Positions 14,401 to 25,639 of a stretch of DNA of 64,000 nt are shown one piece after another (position 1 is the first letter of the stretch; every line of letters begins with the position of its first letter). The position numbers and the translations under genes are program-made. Below the pieces are notes generated by a model that was given only the letters and a program-made list of their open reading frames with translations, was not told the DNA's origin and did not search any database. Source of the DNA: Echinococcus granulosus (lineage: Eukaryota > Platyhelminthes > Cestoda > Cyclophyllidea > Taeniidae). The stretch lies in NCBI RefSeq assembly GCF_000524195.1, contig NW_020170392.1, positions 1,431,774 to 1,495,773 on the forward strand, in the 5' to 3' direction.

Positions 14401-17400
14401 TCGTACCGATTTTAACATTTATTAAAGTCGAATTCGACCTTTGATCAGCTGATAGTGAGCAAATAGGCTGATGGTGATTCATTTAAGCTGCGTATTTTAA
14501 GGACTCATTCCCAATGGGGTATGTCTTGAGATCTAATTTTACGATTTATCACTCTTTCCTGTTACGCGTTACTGGAGGTCTTCTGATTTCCTTCTCCCCC
14601 AGGTTCAGGAAGGGGGTGAAGCAAAGGAGGCCGGTCTTCGTGTGGGCGACCGCCTGTTGAGCGTCAATGGCAGAGATTTGCGTCGAGTGACCCACGATGA
14701 AGCCGTAGCTGCTCTCATGCCCTCCGGCGTCGCGGAAGAATCCCTCATACTTGAAATTCGACGCGACCCCTCTCCTCCTGGTCTACGAGTGAGTCATTTC
14801 CCATTTTTTTTCTCTTAAGTTGCTGTCTTGAAGCTCATTGAAGTCCATTCCTCTTGCAGGAGGTGGTGATTTCCTGCCCTTCAGACGAGCCAGTGGGGTT
14901 GAGTTTGATGAGTCTTCGCCCTACACTACTCTCACCGGCTCATTCTTGCTCTCGAAGTGATGAAAGATCGGTGAATGAGGAAACGGAAGGCATTTTTGTG
15001 CGTCAGATCACCCCAGAAAGTCCCATTGCCCGGGACGGTCGGGTAAAACCCGGCGATCGTTTGTTAGTGGCAAATTCAGAGTGGGTGATGAGTCTAGAGC
15101 CTCAAGAACTGGTGGAGGTAAGATCTCTTTCTCTCACTTTTATTTCACCGTGTCCTCAATCTCATTTTCAGGTGCTCCATCCGCAGGAGGGCACCTTAAG
15201 TCTAACCCTCTGTGACGGAATCGACATCTCAAGTTTTGGTGAGGTCTTCTCCTCCAGACAGCCTGTTTTCAGTAACCTCTCTTGCCACCTCATCGATTGC
15301 GATGGCCAAGTTCAGGAGAGTGTTCGACCCCTCAAGGTGATTTATTACAAATTTAGAGTTTCTGTTTTACTTAACATTCCTTTCTATTTGGATAAATAAC
15401 CCAACCTTAGTTTCTATACTGTAAAGCTGTAGTCTTTGTTTACTTCATTAAATCCACCCATAGGACTGATGATGATAGGGTGAGGATGCGCATGTACCTC
15501 CGTCTTTCACGCGAACACTTCCGTAAGTTTGGATCTATCACCTATCGCGTCCCTATGTGTGTGCATGCTTATGTGATTTCGCGCTTGGAAATGGCACTTT
15601 CACTTTCTCTTTTCCCCCTCTCTTCCAACTTATTGATCAGTCAACTAAATCTTGATTTTCTCATTTACGTCATTTATCCTCCTCTCCTCCCTTAAGCTTC
15701 ATTTTGGTGAAATGGTCGAACGCATTCGTCCTTTGATCGAAAAGTCACCAGGTGAAGGAGTTCGTTCCCTGGTTGTTCAAAAGTGTGTGCCCCTCTCGCG
15801 TAGACAGTCGCCACCGAATATTCCCAAACTACTTTCACCAGCTCCATCGGGTCGGTTGACTAAATCTACGGTCTCATCGTCTCCTGCTGAGATTAAAAAC
15901 ATCCTTATTCCATCTACCAATGTCACGGAGTGCTACTCCGTTGTTGGGAGCAGTAGAGGTGCTCTAGCCCCTCCATCTAGAGTCAATGCAAAGCACCCAT
16001 TGCCACAATCAGTGGCCAATAACGATTCAGAATTGGATAGCCTTGTGGCTACCAACATACCTGCAGTACGAGCTGCAAGTCGACCCAAACGGGCCATTTC
16101 TGCGGCCCTCATGGAACGCATTCGTCGATGGCAGGCGGATAGAGACCGCGCCGAAGGTATAACACGCCCTCCTCAACTTAGAACTCCTCGCTTCGCTGTC
16201 CGTGCGACTACCGTCAGCAGTGGCATCAGTGAGGCGAGTTTTACAGCCTCGGAGAAGCCTTTGGAGCCATGTGTTGTTGAGGGAAACCACCATCACTTCC
16301 GCCAACGGCAGCAACGGGAGTGTCGGGAGTCACATCCGCACTCGCTGTTGTATCAGAATACTTCTAGTGAGAGTGAGGAGACGGAGGATGTCTCCTCTAT
16401 GGTTCCAGTTGTGGCGCAATTTATTGAGGTTCAGAGCAACCCAACACTGTATGGTGCGCCATTGGATAATGTCTCCACAAACTTTTGCGGTTGGCGACCG
16501 AAGCGTGTGAATGTTCCGGGAAAACCCGTTGAGGCAGAGGTAGTCCACCTCCCAAGTTTCGTGGTTCAAGAGTGTTCTTACGTTGGTCTCTCTTCTTCAT
16601 TTGTTGGACGTTTTTTCGTCTCTTTGGTTCACTGCACCTGAAAAATCTCTAAGCGTTCAGATAGGGGTATTTGAATCAATGCGTCTTTCCATAGAACTGC
16701 ATGCATTTTTTTTTCCATAACACTACTTCCGTAATCACAGAGTTGTGGGTGGACTTTTTCCGACTGAAAGATACCCAGAGGTTTATGCGATTTCTTTTAC
16801 TTTAAATGATTGCGAAGTTATATGGTCAGTGCCTGGGAAGTTAAGTTGCTTTTTGGGTTAAAGTATGACCTACCTCAAGATACTAAGTTTAACATTTCCT
16901 CCTAAGTTCAATGAACAGAACCCATCTTCTTCCGAGCCTGGGATTTGCGATCTTAATAAACATTTGTTTTTCACCAGTTATATCGTCTGTTAGTTAAAAT
17001 TGGCCTTTCTGCTTGTCTGCAGTTTCATTCTCATTCTAACAATTAAGTTGTTTTATTAGTAAAGAAACTTCATTTGAAAACTTGTTCCCCTTAAGCTGCA
17101 AGCCACAGCCTTTCGATGTAGTTGAATTTCATTTCGTAAGGCTAGATGCATTGACCATTGCGTTCATCAATTGCTTTTTCAACGGAAAGCATTTTGTACA
17201 CCTTATGAGAAAAGGATCATTAGGAAGGCTTCACTCATTTTCGCTCTCTTCCACCTTGAATGGAATGGCAGTGTTTTTACACCTCCCACTTTCCACTTAA
17301 GTATGATTTTGTCCCTTTCGATCGGTCTTTCTGCCTGGCAGAGTGTTACCCCGTCACAGGACTTGTCTCTTGGCTCGCCGATTGAAGCGCTTCCCTCCTT

Positions 17401-17437
17401 CAAGGACCGCATGCAGTTCTTTGAGATGGCTCACTAG
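2451..17437 (+). CDS. scrib: Scribble-type LAP polarity protein, PDZ1-PDZ4 and C-terminus (5' part missing)
   Basis: Scaffold of the apical-basal polarity module at lateral membranes and junctions. Exons, all phase-compatible: 2451-2702 (2420 is an alternative acceptor), 3766-3892, 5362-5459, 5548-5892, 8781-9098, 11410-11502, 11865-11945, 12024-12159, 13578-13774, 14603-14788, 14860-15117, 15172-15336, 15697-16539, 17342-17437. LIRRDTPHYTKR (3766 exon) matches the conserved Scribble segment before PDZ1. PDZ1 spans 5548-8900 (GLGLSIAGG, GIFVSRL, GDKLLEVNG), PDZ2 11410-12159 (GLGFSIAGGRG, TIYISRI, INGIDV), PDZ3 13578-14788 (SLGLRICGG, GVFICR, GDRLLSVNG) and PDZ4 14860-15336 (GIFVRQI, GDRLLVAN). 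The order equals vertebrate and fly Scribble. The last exon ends in SFKDRMQFFEMAH, like the Scribble C-terminal FRERQKYFE motif. Oddities: PDZ4 has a degraded carboxylate-binding loop and a long insert; one intron uses a GC donor; a 100-N gap lies in that intron. The family assignment is firm. The 3' splice from 16539 to 17342 is inferred from phase. Confidence 0.9.
13775..14602 (+). other. GC-AG intron inside PDZ3, containing the assembly gap
   Basis: The exon ends TGTCGA and is followed by gcaagt, the usual GC-donor consensus. The acceptor is CCCCCAG before GTTCAGGAAGG. Only this donor joins VFICR to VQEGG in frame and keeps PDZ3 intact. The nearby GT donors (after TTCATTT, or after GCAA) shift the frame into a stop. 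Confidence 0.7.
13881..13980. other. Assembly gap (100 N)
   Basis: Exactly 100 N, the conventional placeholder for a gap of unknown length. It lies within the PDZ3 intron, so the coding sequence is not obviously interrupted, but intron length is unknown. Confidence 0.99.
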
Positions 17438-18280
17438 TTCCACTTCTTTCTCCTAACCCATTCTGGTACTGCTGCAAACACCAACAATTCGTGAGTCTCA
17501 CATTGCAGTTGAGGTCCTTTTGGGCACTATCTTAGTGGAGCGCACTGAAATTTTGCGAATTCTAGTCGCTAACGCCTTTTTCGTTTGCTTTTTTTTAGAA
17601 AGTTATTTACGTAATCTTTGCTTTATCTCGCCATCCCTCGCACTTTCAACAGCTTGTGGAGCGTTTCTTCCACATACCAAGACTGTGCTTTGAGTTGTTT
17701 CTTCCTTTTTGTCCTTTCGCATATTCACTTTAATTTCTCGAGACAACAGTGGTTCGAGGTTGATCGGTCACACACGCACTCACGCACGCAGAACGGGAGA
17801 CAGCTCACATCGTCTGTGCGGAACAAATCTCTCACCCACGCGCTGATGGTGTTTTACGTTTGGCTTCCCTCCACCTTCCCCCTTCCACTCTTCCTTTTTT
17901 GTACACAATATTATTCCTGCGGTGATTGTACATGCAATGGCTTTGTGCTGTTCTCTCACAAACGTAATCCCTCACTCACACACACAGTCAATGATATTCA
18001 CGAGTAAAGCCTGTTCCGCCTTTGCCGTTGCAGCAACAAGCGTGTTTTCTTTTTTTTGTTTCAAATGTACTAGCTTTTTTGCTTTGGGAAGGCTAGCATA
18101 TTATTTGCTCACTTACCAGGCAAAAACATGGATAGTACCCTGTTTGGGGGTATCGTCATTCAGAGGTTTGAGATTGTGCTGCTGAGGGGATGCACTATCA
18201 CCGGTATTTTAGGCTGCATTTGGTGTGTTGGAGATGTTTTATTTTAACGAAAATAAATGCATTTTGAACAACTGTGTCAG
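17438..18280 (+). other. Putative 3' UTR of the Scribble gene with AATAAA
   Basis: After the TAG at 17435-17437 there is no further open frame resembling Scribble. An AATAAA hexamer at 18252-18257 is the first convincing polyadenylation signal. The region is pyrimidine-rich and has short CA/CGCA-type tracts near 17770 and 17980. The extent of the UTR is inferred; no transcript evidence is available. Confidence 0.4.
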
Positions 18281-19032
18281 CAGCCAGGTTGTATTTTGTT
18301 AGATGTTACGCGCAAATGGCTAACAGAGACCCGAAGTCCACTCATTAGACGGCACATTGATGCTACCTTATTTTGGGACTGCTTCTCTTCTGAAATTCAA
18401 TGGACTTATGATGTGGAATGTGGTACTGGAGAAATGGTAAGGTGTAGTCGGTTTTGTTGAACTGCTCTGTCTTAAGGCATATAGGAATCAAGGAATATTT
18501 AACAGGATTTCAACCTCCCTTATGGGTTTACGAATAGTTGGGCTGGTCCTAGCATCGGTCTCCTAACCAATCAGTGGTCGGAAGTGAATTTGATGCGTTG
18601 GCATTTTCTTGAGGATGGTTCGAAGCAGAGTTTACGCCTGATCTATTCGGCATGAGCCACTGAACACTAAACCAGAAGCACCGTAATTGACTGGGTAGCT
18701 TGATTTGTCTCCAGCCCCGCGATTAACACGGGGAGTGTGGCAATCAGCCTCTTCCGCAATTCACCTGAGTGCTTTACCTCGTGGAAAGCGGTACGTTTTC
18801 AAGGAGCCTTGCGCATATACAAAGGTAAACGAGAGTAACGCGCAAGAGTCGGTCTTTTCCCGTATTTTGTACCATCAAGCTCACTTTCTACCTATTTATT
18901 TCACCAATGTGCTGAGGTATAAGCGAATTATGTCGTGAGGGAAATATTGCTAGCAAAATCCAAAAACACAGTGGATTTATCATAATTAACCCACCTTAAA
19001 TTATAGGTAATCAAAAGGAAGCGATATAGTGC

Positions 19033-19190
19033 AGCGCTCTGAGATTTCTCTAAAGACGAAAGAATATGTATTGTCGACTTACAGGAGGGTTTGGGGACTC
19101 CTCCTAAGAATCGGGGGGTAGGCCATTCGGAAGGCTTACAACGGCGAAGCCTCAAGTGGCCCATTAACAAAACCGAGAGTTAAACAAATA
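19033..19190 (+). repeat. Left terminal repeat of the 1 kb element
   Basis: Aligns by eye with 19832-20010, both closing in GAGTTAAACAAA. It differs by many substitutions and indels, so the insertion looks old. Confidence 0.5.
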
Positions 19191-19831
19191 AACAATCTCT
19201 TATGAGCGCCGTTTCCAGCGCTTCCCTTGGTCAACCACCAGCGGCGGTCATCACAAAGTAGTCGGTGCGGTAAGGAGGCACTTTACGAACCAACCACGCC
19301 AGTCATTAGATTTTGTGTGCAACGGAGATGATATTTGATCGCGGCATTACTGATCCCTCTTGACAATTCCATTGGATCTGGAGTTTGGTCCTGTTTGGGC
19401 ACTGTATTGAGGGAAGGGAAAGTGTGCCGGCCACGACGAGTGTTTAGAGTTAGTCGCAGGAATACTGACCCAAAAGCAGAGTTGCATAGGAAAGGACGGT
19501 GTTTAAAATTGTTTTGTGTATGTCTCCCTGTCACTTTGTTCTCATAGTGGAGCCGCCCAGCCATATCCATTTAGGTTCTCTCCAGCTAGTGGAGAAGTGG
19601 GGGAGGTATCAGGAGTTCACATATTTGATATCCTCGTATAGGTACCGTAGACAGATACGTAAATAAATTTCCAGATGGCTCACGACTCGTGTCACCACAC
19701 TTGCTAATAACATTCCTGCAGAACACAGGACTGATGTAGGTGCCGAAGGTAGACATTATTTTCAGCCCCCCTGTTAGAGGATGCCACAGATTCTCCCATT
19801 CGCAGCACATGATTTCAGCTACCACCGGTTT

Positions 19832-20010
19832 AGCGCTTCAAGGCTTCTCTGAAGACGAAAAAAGTCATAATACTGGGGCAGAATATGTATCCATTGACCT
19901 AGAGAAGGGTTTCAAGGCTACTGGCGTGGCTTGGAGACCAGACCACTCGAAGGGAGTACAATGGTGTAGCCCTAAGCGGTCCATTAATAAAGCTGGGAGT
20001 TAAACAAACA
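19832..20010 (+). repeat. Right terminal repeat of the 1 kb element
   Basis: Direct-repeat partner of 19033-19190. Related sequence recurs at about 21868-21960 (plus) and, inverted, at about 23390-23560, which suggests solo or truncated copies of the same terminal repeat. Confidence 0.5.
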
Positions 20011-21867
20011 GTTGAATTATTACGTATAGATCCAGTAAAAAATCCACTTCTCTGCTTAGGTCTTCATGGAATGGCAATTTATAGTCAAGTAGACTCATCC
20101 GAAATGGTCTGCAGTAAAGCATGATGAAAAGTAATATGTTAGCTCAAAATTTGGGTGTTTAAAATATTTGGAACATAACGTTAGCAATTAGAAGAAAATT
20201 GGAGTTAGCAATTAAAGTGACTAGTGAGTGGTTCTTTCAAATAACAATGAAATCTAGTAGCATTAGGCACCCATTGCAACCGATTGAATGGATATCAGGG
20301 AGGTCCAGCAGAATGCTGGCGTTAGCTACTTCTTGACCCCTGACTATTTATACGCTTTGTTTACTTCATCCAACCATCGCCTAAGTAATCTGCAAAGAAG
20401 TCGATTTCTTTTCTCAGAAATACGATGCAAGACAGCTTCGCTTCTGCATCCTGATAGCAAAGGCAGCCGAACCTCAAGCGATGCGACACTTTCCTGGTCT
20501 CTCTAGAATCCTATTATTAGCGACTTATGAACCTCTTCAGTTTGTTATAACTGTTCCGATATATTAATAGACCAACTTTATTGCTTTATTTGCTTTGCCT
20601 TCTATCTTAATTCTCATTCATCTTGATTTAATGTGACACATAAACGTTACAACTGACAGGATTGGACTGATCTGACCTGCTACGAAAGTATCGTTTCTGC
20701 TTTTTGATCTACCTGTTCTGCTGCATGATTTTGACAAAGTAAATGAAGTAATGGAAAGGAGGTGAGCCGAACCTCGACGAATCACTAAATCGCCTTTAAC
20801 ACGACGTTGCAGATCCCACTTTAGCATGTTGTGGATGCGCTGCAGCCATTTTTAGCGATCACACGATACCACCTGCTCCCAAACGCAATATTAAAAACCC
20901 ATCCAACGCATTCTAGGTACAGCACTAAAGTGAATTGGAATTTGGAAACATTGGCAAAAAACAGTATTTATTAAGTATGATGAGGTCACTTGGCTAATTT
21001 GGATCATCCGTATGGCAGGCAGATCAGTGAGGCGATATCGCAATAAACAGAGTAAAGAGAAGGCAAAAGTCCACATCAGTCTTATGCCTTTAAGTGTGAC
21101 TTTTAACCAATTTTACGCAAACTATAGGCATCAATGGAGAGCAGGTAGTGTAGGTATAATTTCAAGTCTTTCTCTGCTTATATTTAATGCACGATATCAG
21201 ACGCAGCAGCTTAGTTTATGTACCTAAATTTATAATATGGCCTCCCTTACATATTTTTTTTGGCCGGGCTAGAAATGATTGTGATGCCCGCTGCTAGAAT
21301 CCTGGAGGAAAATCAGCCATTAAGCCATTTGCTAATCATATTTTACCATTTTAACCACTGTCCAAAAACCGGAAAAGGCTACTACCCTCCTTTGGCCCTG
21401 GCCAACATTCAAACATCTACTTTGGTGTTTAGATCCAACCAACCTCTCTTCACCACAACTTGGTACAATGGGTATGTATGTATGTGCGGTAACGAACTCA
21501 GGTAAGAAAATTTGGGCGTCACACATATGTGGCGCTGGTAGTGAATGAGTTTATTAGTACAAGAGGTGCACCCACCAGAGGGGTTAAAAGAGGACCAAAT
21601 CATTTAGAAATTACAACTATTTTGAAAATTCCCAATTTTTTGGTTTAATTTTAACAATTTCCTCATAGAGGGTTATTGAAACACTGTTTTGAATGATACT
21701 AGATGAATTTAGGAAATTGCTGCTCTCCACAATTCGATCTAAATGTGACTAAGTGAAGACCTGTGCATTACTTGTTGCAAATGTAGAAAACCTGTTGGTG
21801 GACTACTCAAAAATAGCTGCAATGTATATTGATACTGTATAATATGATACCATGTAGTGTACTTAGA

Positions 21868-21960
21868 CCTCCCGGAAGGCAAAAGAAGACATAATAATCG
21901 GGCAGGATAGATATATTCCACGTACAATGGGGCTTGGGGCTACTGACATGCCCTTCCCCC
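21868..21960 (+). repeat. Partial copy of the terminal repeat
   Basis: Contains the AAGACATAATAAT-GGGCAG-ATA box and GGGCTTGGGGCTACTG, closely matching the right terminal repeat at 19832-20010 and the inverted copy near 23390-23560. No partner repeat or internal region was recognised, so it may be a solo terminal repeat. Confidence 0.4.
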
Positions 21961-23389
21961 GATTTAAAAATCACTTTGGGCGATCTGTAATATCCTCCTT
22001 TAACAACCCAAAATTTGTGCACATCGGCTGCGAAATTTCCTCTTTTCTGGTTTTTATTCAAGTTATACATGTCTTAACTTTGGTCCCTACTTTCTCTTTC
22101 AGAGGAATAATCGACAGTCTGGTAATTTAAATCTCCTGAATTGCATGGCGGCTCAGACTTAATCGCCACCATGCCGTTGTCACACTAACGCAAGACCTGC
22201 TCGGGTGTCCTGGCAGCATTTTGGAATCGAGGAGCACATTAATCCCAGGCCTTAGTTGTTTAACGCAAATTTTTTGAAGAGGTAGAAAGTGGTCCGTTGG
22301 TGCTATTCTCGGTGCTGCTTGATGTTGCGACTGAATGGTTCAAATGTGCTTTGAGCATGTTTATTATGCGAACCCGAATCGCATACGTTTATACATATCT
22401 TTAGAATACAACATAAACTTGTAATAATTTTGCAACTCTTGTATCAATTGCTGCAAAGCGGTCACTCCTAATTTGGAGATGGTATTACTGTCCAAATATT
22501 AAAATTACAAATTTTATAAGTGGGGGTAGATAAAAATTCATTTCTAAAGGAATGACAGCTCCCAGAAGTTGATTGTACCTTAGAATTCATAAAACCCTGC
22601 ACCCACCTTTAAATGTTTGAATTATTTGATTTGTCCCGACAAAAATGCCTTTGTGATGTCTCTGTTCGCTCGCCACACGCAGGTGAAGCACCACAAGCAT
22701 CTAAAGAGCCGCAATCGCTTTAGGAATTTTACAACGCATTGCTGAGTACGTGACTAAATGGAGAAAGTTAATCCTAGATTGTAAAGGATTAGAACTAAAC
22801 TATAAACTAGAAGAATAGAATGCTGGTAATTACAAACGGTAAATAAGGTCTGAAATCTAAACTTTCTCTGTTCTTTAAAGTGCAATAAATAGTGAAATTT
22901 AAAACCTACCAACTGTTTGCTGTATCATGTTGCCTCGAGTCTTCCCTGAAGGTTTATTAATGGGCTGCGGAACAGCTGGGCGTCATAGGCGTTGCGGAAG
23001 ACTGGGTAGCTAAGCGGAATTACAATCTACGGTGACTGAATGGCCCGTGTAGTTAAATGCATATTTAAGAAAGTCCCAAACCATTAAAGCATGTTTGGTC
23101 TTTAAACTAGATATGGCTTAAGGTTGGCATAATTTGTTCTAAGTATCAATAATGGTTTACTATCTACGAAATACTGTGAAAGCAGATTGGTTCTCTTTAG
23201 TAATGCCATACTATGGCCATCGGAGAAGTCATCCACCACCAACTCTGGCAAACGACTTAAAAGAGTTCATATAATAAAACGTTTCAAAATGAATTGCAAT
23301 GCTGCATCAAGGTGATTTCTGTTTAAATCGTTCATTCGATTGCATGAGTTCTTTAGCCTCCGCGGATTTTGGTTACTGTAACCCCGTAA

Positions 23390-23560
23390 TAGTTCGTTTA
23401 ACTACCACTTTTGGTAGAGGTGTCACCCAGGTGCTCTGCCATTGTACCTACACCGAGCGGGCTGACCTCCAGGCCATGCCAGTAGCCCCAAGCCCTGCTG
23501 CACATTAAATGTACATATTCTGCCCTAGTCTTGGGGCACTACAGTCACCATGCCAGTATC
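23390..23560 (-). repeat. Inverted partial copy of the terminal repeat
   Basis: The reverse complement reads GGGCAGAATATGTAC, then GGGCTTGGGGCTACTGG, then GGTAGTTAAACGAAC. This is the order of the boxes in the repeat at 19832-20010, in the opposite orientation. Confidence 0.45.
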
Positions 23561-24579
23561 AAAGGGACACCGGTCCCTATAATAAAGTTTCATTAACTCT
23601 GGTACAACTTTTAATGTCTTTAGAGAAAAGCGGAGTAATACATTACAATTCAAGACATCACCGCAGTCTAATCATCACCGAGGTGTATACGTAATAGTGA
23701 AAAAGTACGCTTGCATAAGCATTACTACTAGTTGTGTACTGAAATATGTTTAGACGATATTTGTTCCAGTACATGTATAAATATATACTTGCGGTTGACA
23801 GAACACAAACAAATAATGTACTGAAGGACTCAAAAGCTACCGGTATGGTGCAAAGGCCATACCACCAAACAAAAGTGCAGTTTGTAGAGACATGAGTATC
23901 CACATAGTCATACACAGGATTTAACTCATACATAAAAGCATAACATATATAACCCTCAGTCTCCACAGCTTGTGACGCCACTTTAGTTGCATGACCGAAG
24001 GGCCAGGCCTTCAATTCTTCTTTAACATGCTCCATTTCGGCGCAGGGAATGGCTCAGACGACTGCTATGGTATAAGTCATTGCACATTTGAAAGACGTAT
24101 TTTGCTAAAGCAATGAGTGCACTCCTGAGGTAAAATTGTGATTATCATAGGAAAATAAATTTGTACAAACAAGGAACGAAAAATTGCGATTGTACGTTGG
24201 AAAGTCCACAAACTGCTAATCCTAAATCACCTTTATGATGACGAAAAAGAACATCACTTTTCAGGTGTTGGAATCATTCAAGGCTCTAAACAGTGTATTG
24301 TAATGCCGGTTATAAGATGAATTATCGCATTTGAAGATGGAAATTACTGCTTGTATACCACTAATGCTGCTTGTAATTTGGTGCTCAAATGCCTAGTTAT
24401 GACATCCAGTAATACTTGCTATCTCAAATGTTCCTTTTAGGCAAGAAGTGGGCAATAGACTCGAATCTCTCGAAACGGGGGAGAGCTCGGTATCCCTCTC
24501 CCCCTAAATCTGTACTGATTCCCATTGATTCCGACTAATAAACATGTCTTAATTAAATCAGCTATTTTCTTCAAAGATC

Positions 24580-25008
24580 ATGAAAGCCAGAAAGGGAGAG
24601 ATAAACAAGGAATGCGCTACACTGGTACCAACACCGGTGAACCTTCCTTCTTTAAAAGATGGCATGAACTTTGAAGAATGGCTTAACACCGCGAAATTAA
24701 ACTTTCAACGTTATCCTCAACACCAAAGAATGCCTCTAATCCTCCGTGCCATCCTCCAAGGTCTGTTTTCGGTCGAAATCACCCACGATACTAACATCAA
24801 TCAATGCTGCGACACCTTAACTCAACTCGTCATTGATTGGGAAGTGGAGGCCCTTGCCAGAGACTTCTTCCTCCACCACTTAAAAGCCGGCTGGAATAAC
24901 GAGGAGTACGCTAGGAATTTTCAACATCTAGCAAAGCGCACCATTCGAGGCTCATCTGCAAACAGGGTCGCTAACTGGGCAACCGTCCAGTTCAAACACC
25001 TAGTCTGA
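24580..25008 (+). pseudogene. Gag-like remnant of the Ty3/gypsy element
   Basis: Open frame of 142 codons starting MKARKGEINKE, with FEEWLNTAKLNFQRYP and MPLILRAILQGLF typical of flatworm gypsy capsid domains. It ends at a stop, and a further gag-like frame follows at 25018-25242. No CCHC zinc knuckle was seen. It precedes the RT remnants in the same orientation. Confidence 0.6.
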
Positions 25009-25639
25009 CCACCCATTATGGTTAAGAAGCTCTGCAGCAAAAAGACCAACCCGCCCAGTCAGCTGGTCAAATTTGCAAACATGAAGCGCCAGGAACTCCT
25101 TGTGGCCTCACTTTCAGATGGTCATACTCAATACCTTTACATCGTTCTCCTTCACGCTATACTTTACGATAAGATGAGCTTTCCTTTTCCTCATCCTGCT
25201 TGCTTCCTTTGGCTCCCATTCATTTGTTCTAGTCTTATGTAAACCAGAAGGATGTTTATGCAGTTTCCTTCTTTACTCGGGCGCAGCTAACTCATTAGTA
25301 AATCACCAGGCTTTTTCCGCCCTTTGTAATAATATTCTGACCTTTTCCCCTTCTACTAAATTACGTTCAGCAGAAGGGAGAGGGTGATAAAAGGGGAGAC
25401 GTAGTTGGAAGTCTCCATAGGGGCACTAACCTGAACTGGTTTGGGGCATGACGCTTAGTGCTAATTTTCTCTCTTATGCCAAAGCCTTTCAATATTTTTC
25501 AGAAGGCACCTTTTCTACCCAGCAAGGCACTGAAACCTGCGCAGGTGTTTCGCTACCAAAAGAAGACGCAGATGGCGTCTGCAGCACTTCTTTTGAAGCT
25601 GCAGCCGTTCCCATGAACAACTTTGATTACCCATAACGC

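Larger units (their letters stand above)
19033..20010 (+). mobile_element. About 1 kb element with direct terminal repeats (TRIM-like or small LTR element)
   Basis: Two imperfect direct repeats bound this segment. The left, about 19033-19190, and the right, about 19832-20010, share in order: a TTCTCT-AAGACGAAA box, an AGAATATGTA-type box, a GGAGGG/GAAGGGT box, a (C)CCATTAA-AAA box, and a closing GAGTTAAACAAA. The roughly 640 bp between them has no convincing coding frame. Direct terminal repeats around a short non-coding interior fit terminal-repeat retrotransposons in miniature, described in taeniid tapeworms. The terminal TG...CA and a target-site duplication are not clear, so the ends may be eroded. 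A degenerate short LTR element is the alternative. Confidence 0.55.
20011..24460. other. Long gene-poor intergenic stretch
   Basis: Apart from the two partial terminal repeats listed separately, I see no exon chain with splice sites, no RNA gene and no recognisable protein. The open frames present are short and resemble nothing I know. Much of it is probably old, degraded repeat. Confidence 0.5.

Noticed and set aside
15479..15522. Possible 44-bp exon with good splice sites (GEDAHVPPSFTRTL) in the Scribble gene
   Set aside because: Including it puts the next exon (15697) out of frame with a stop. Direct splicing from 15336 to 15697 is phase 0 to phase 0.
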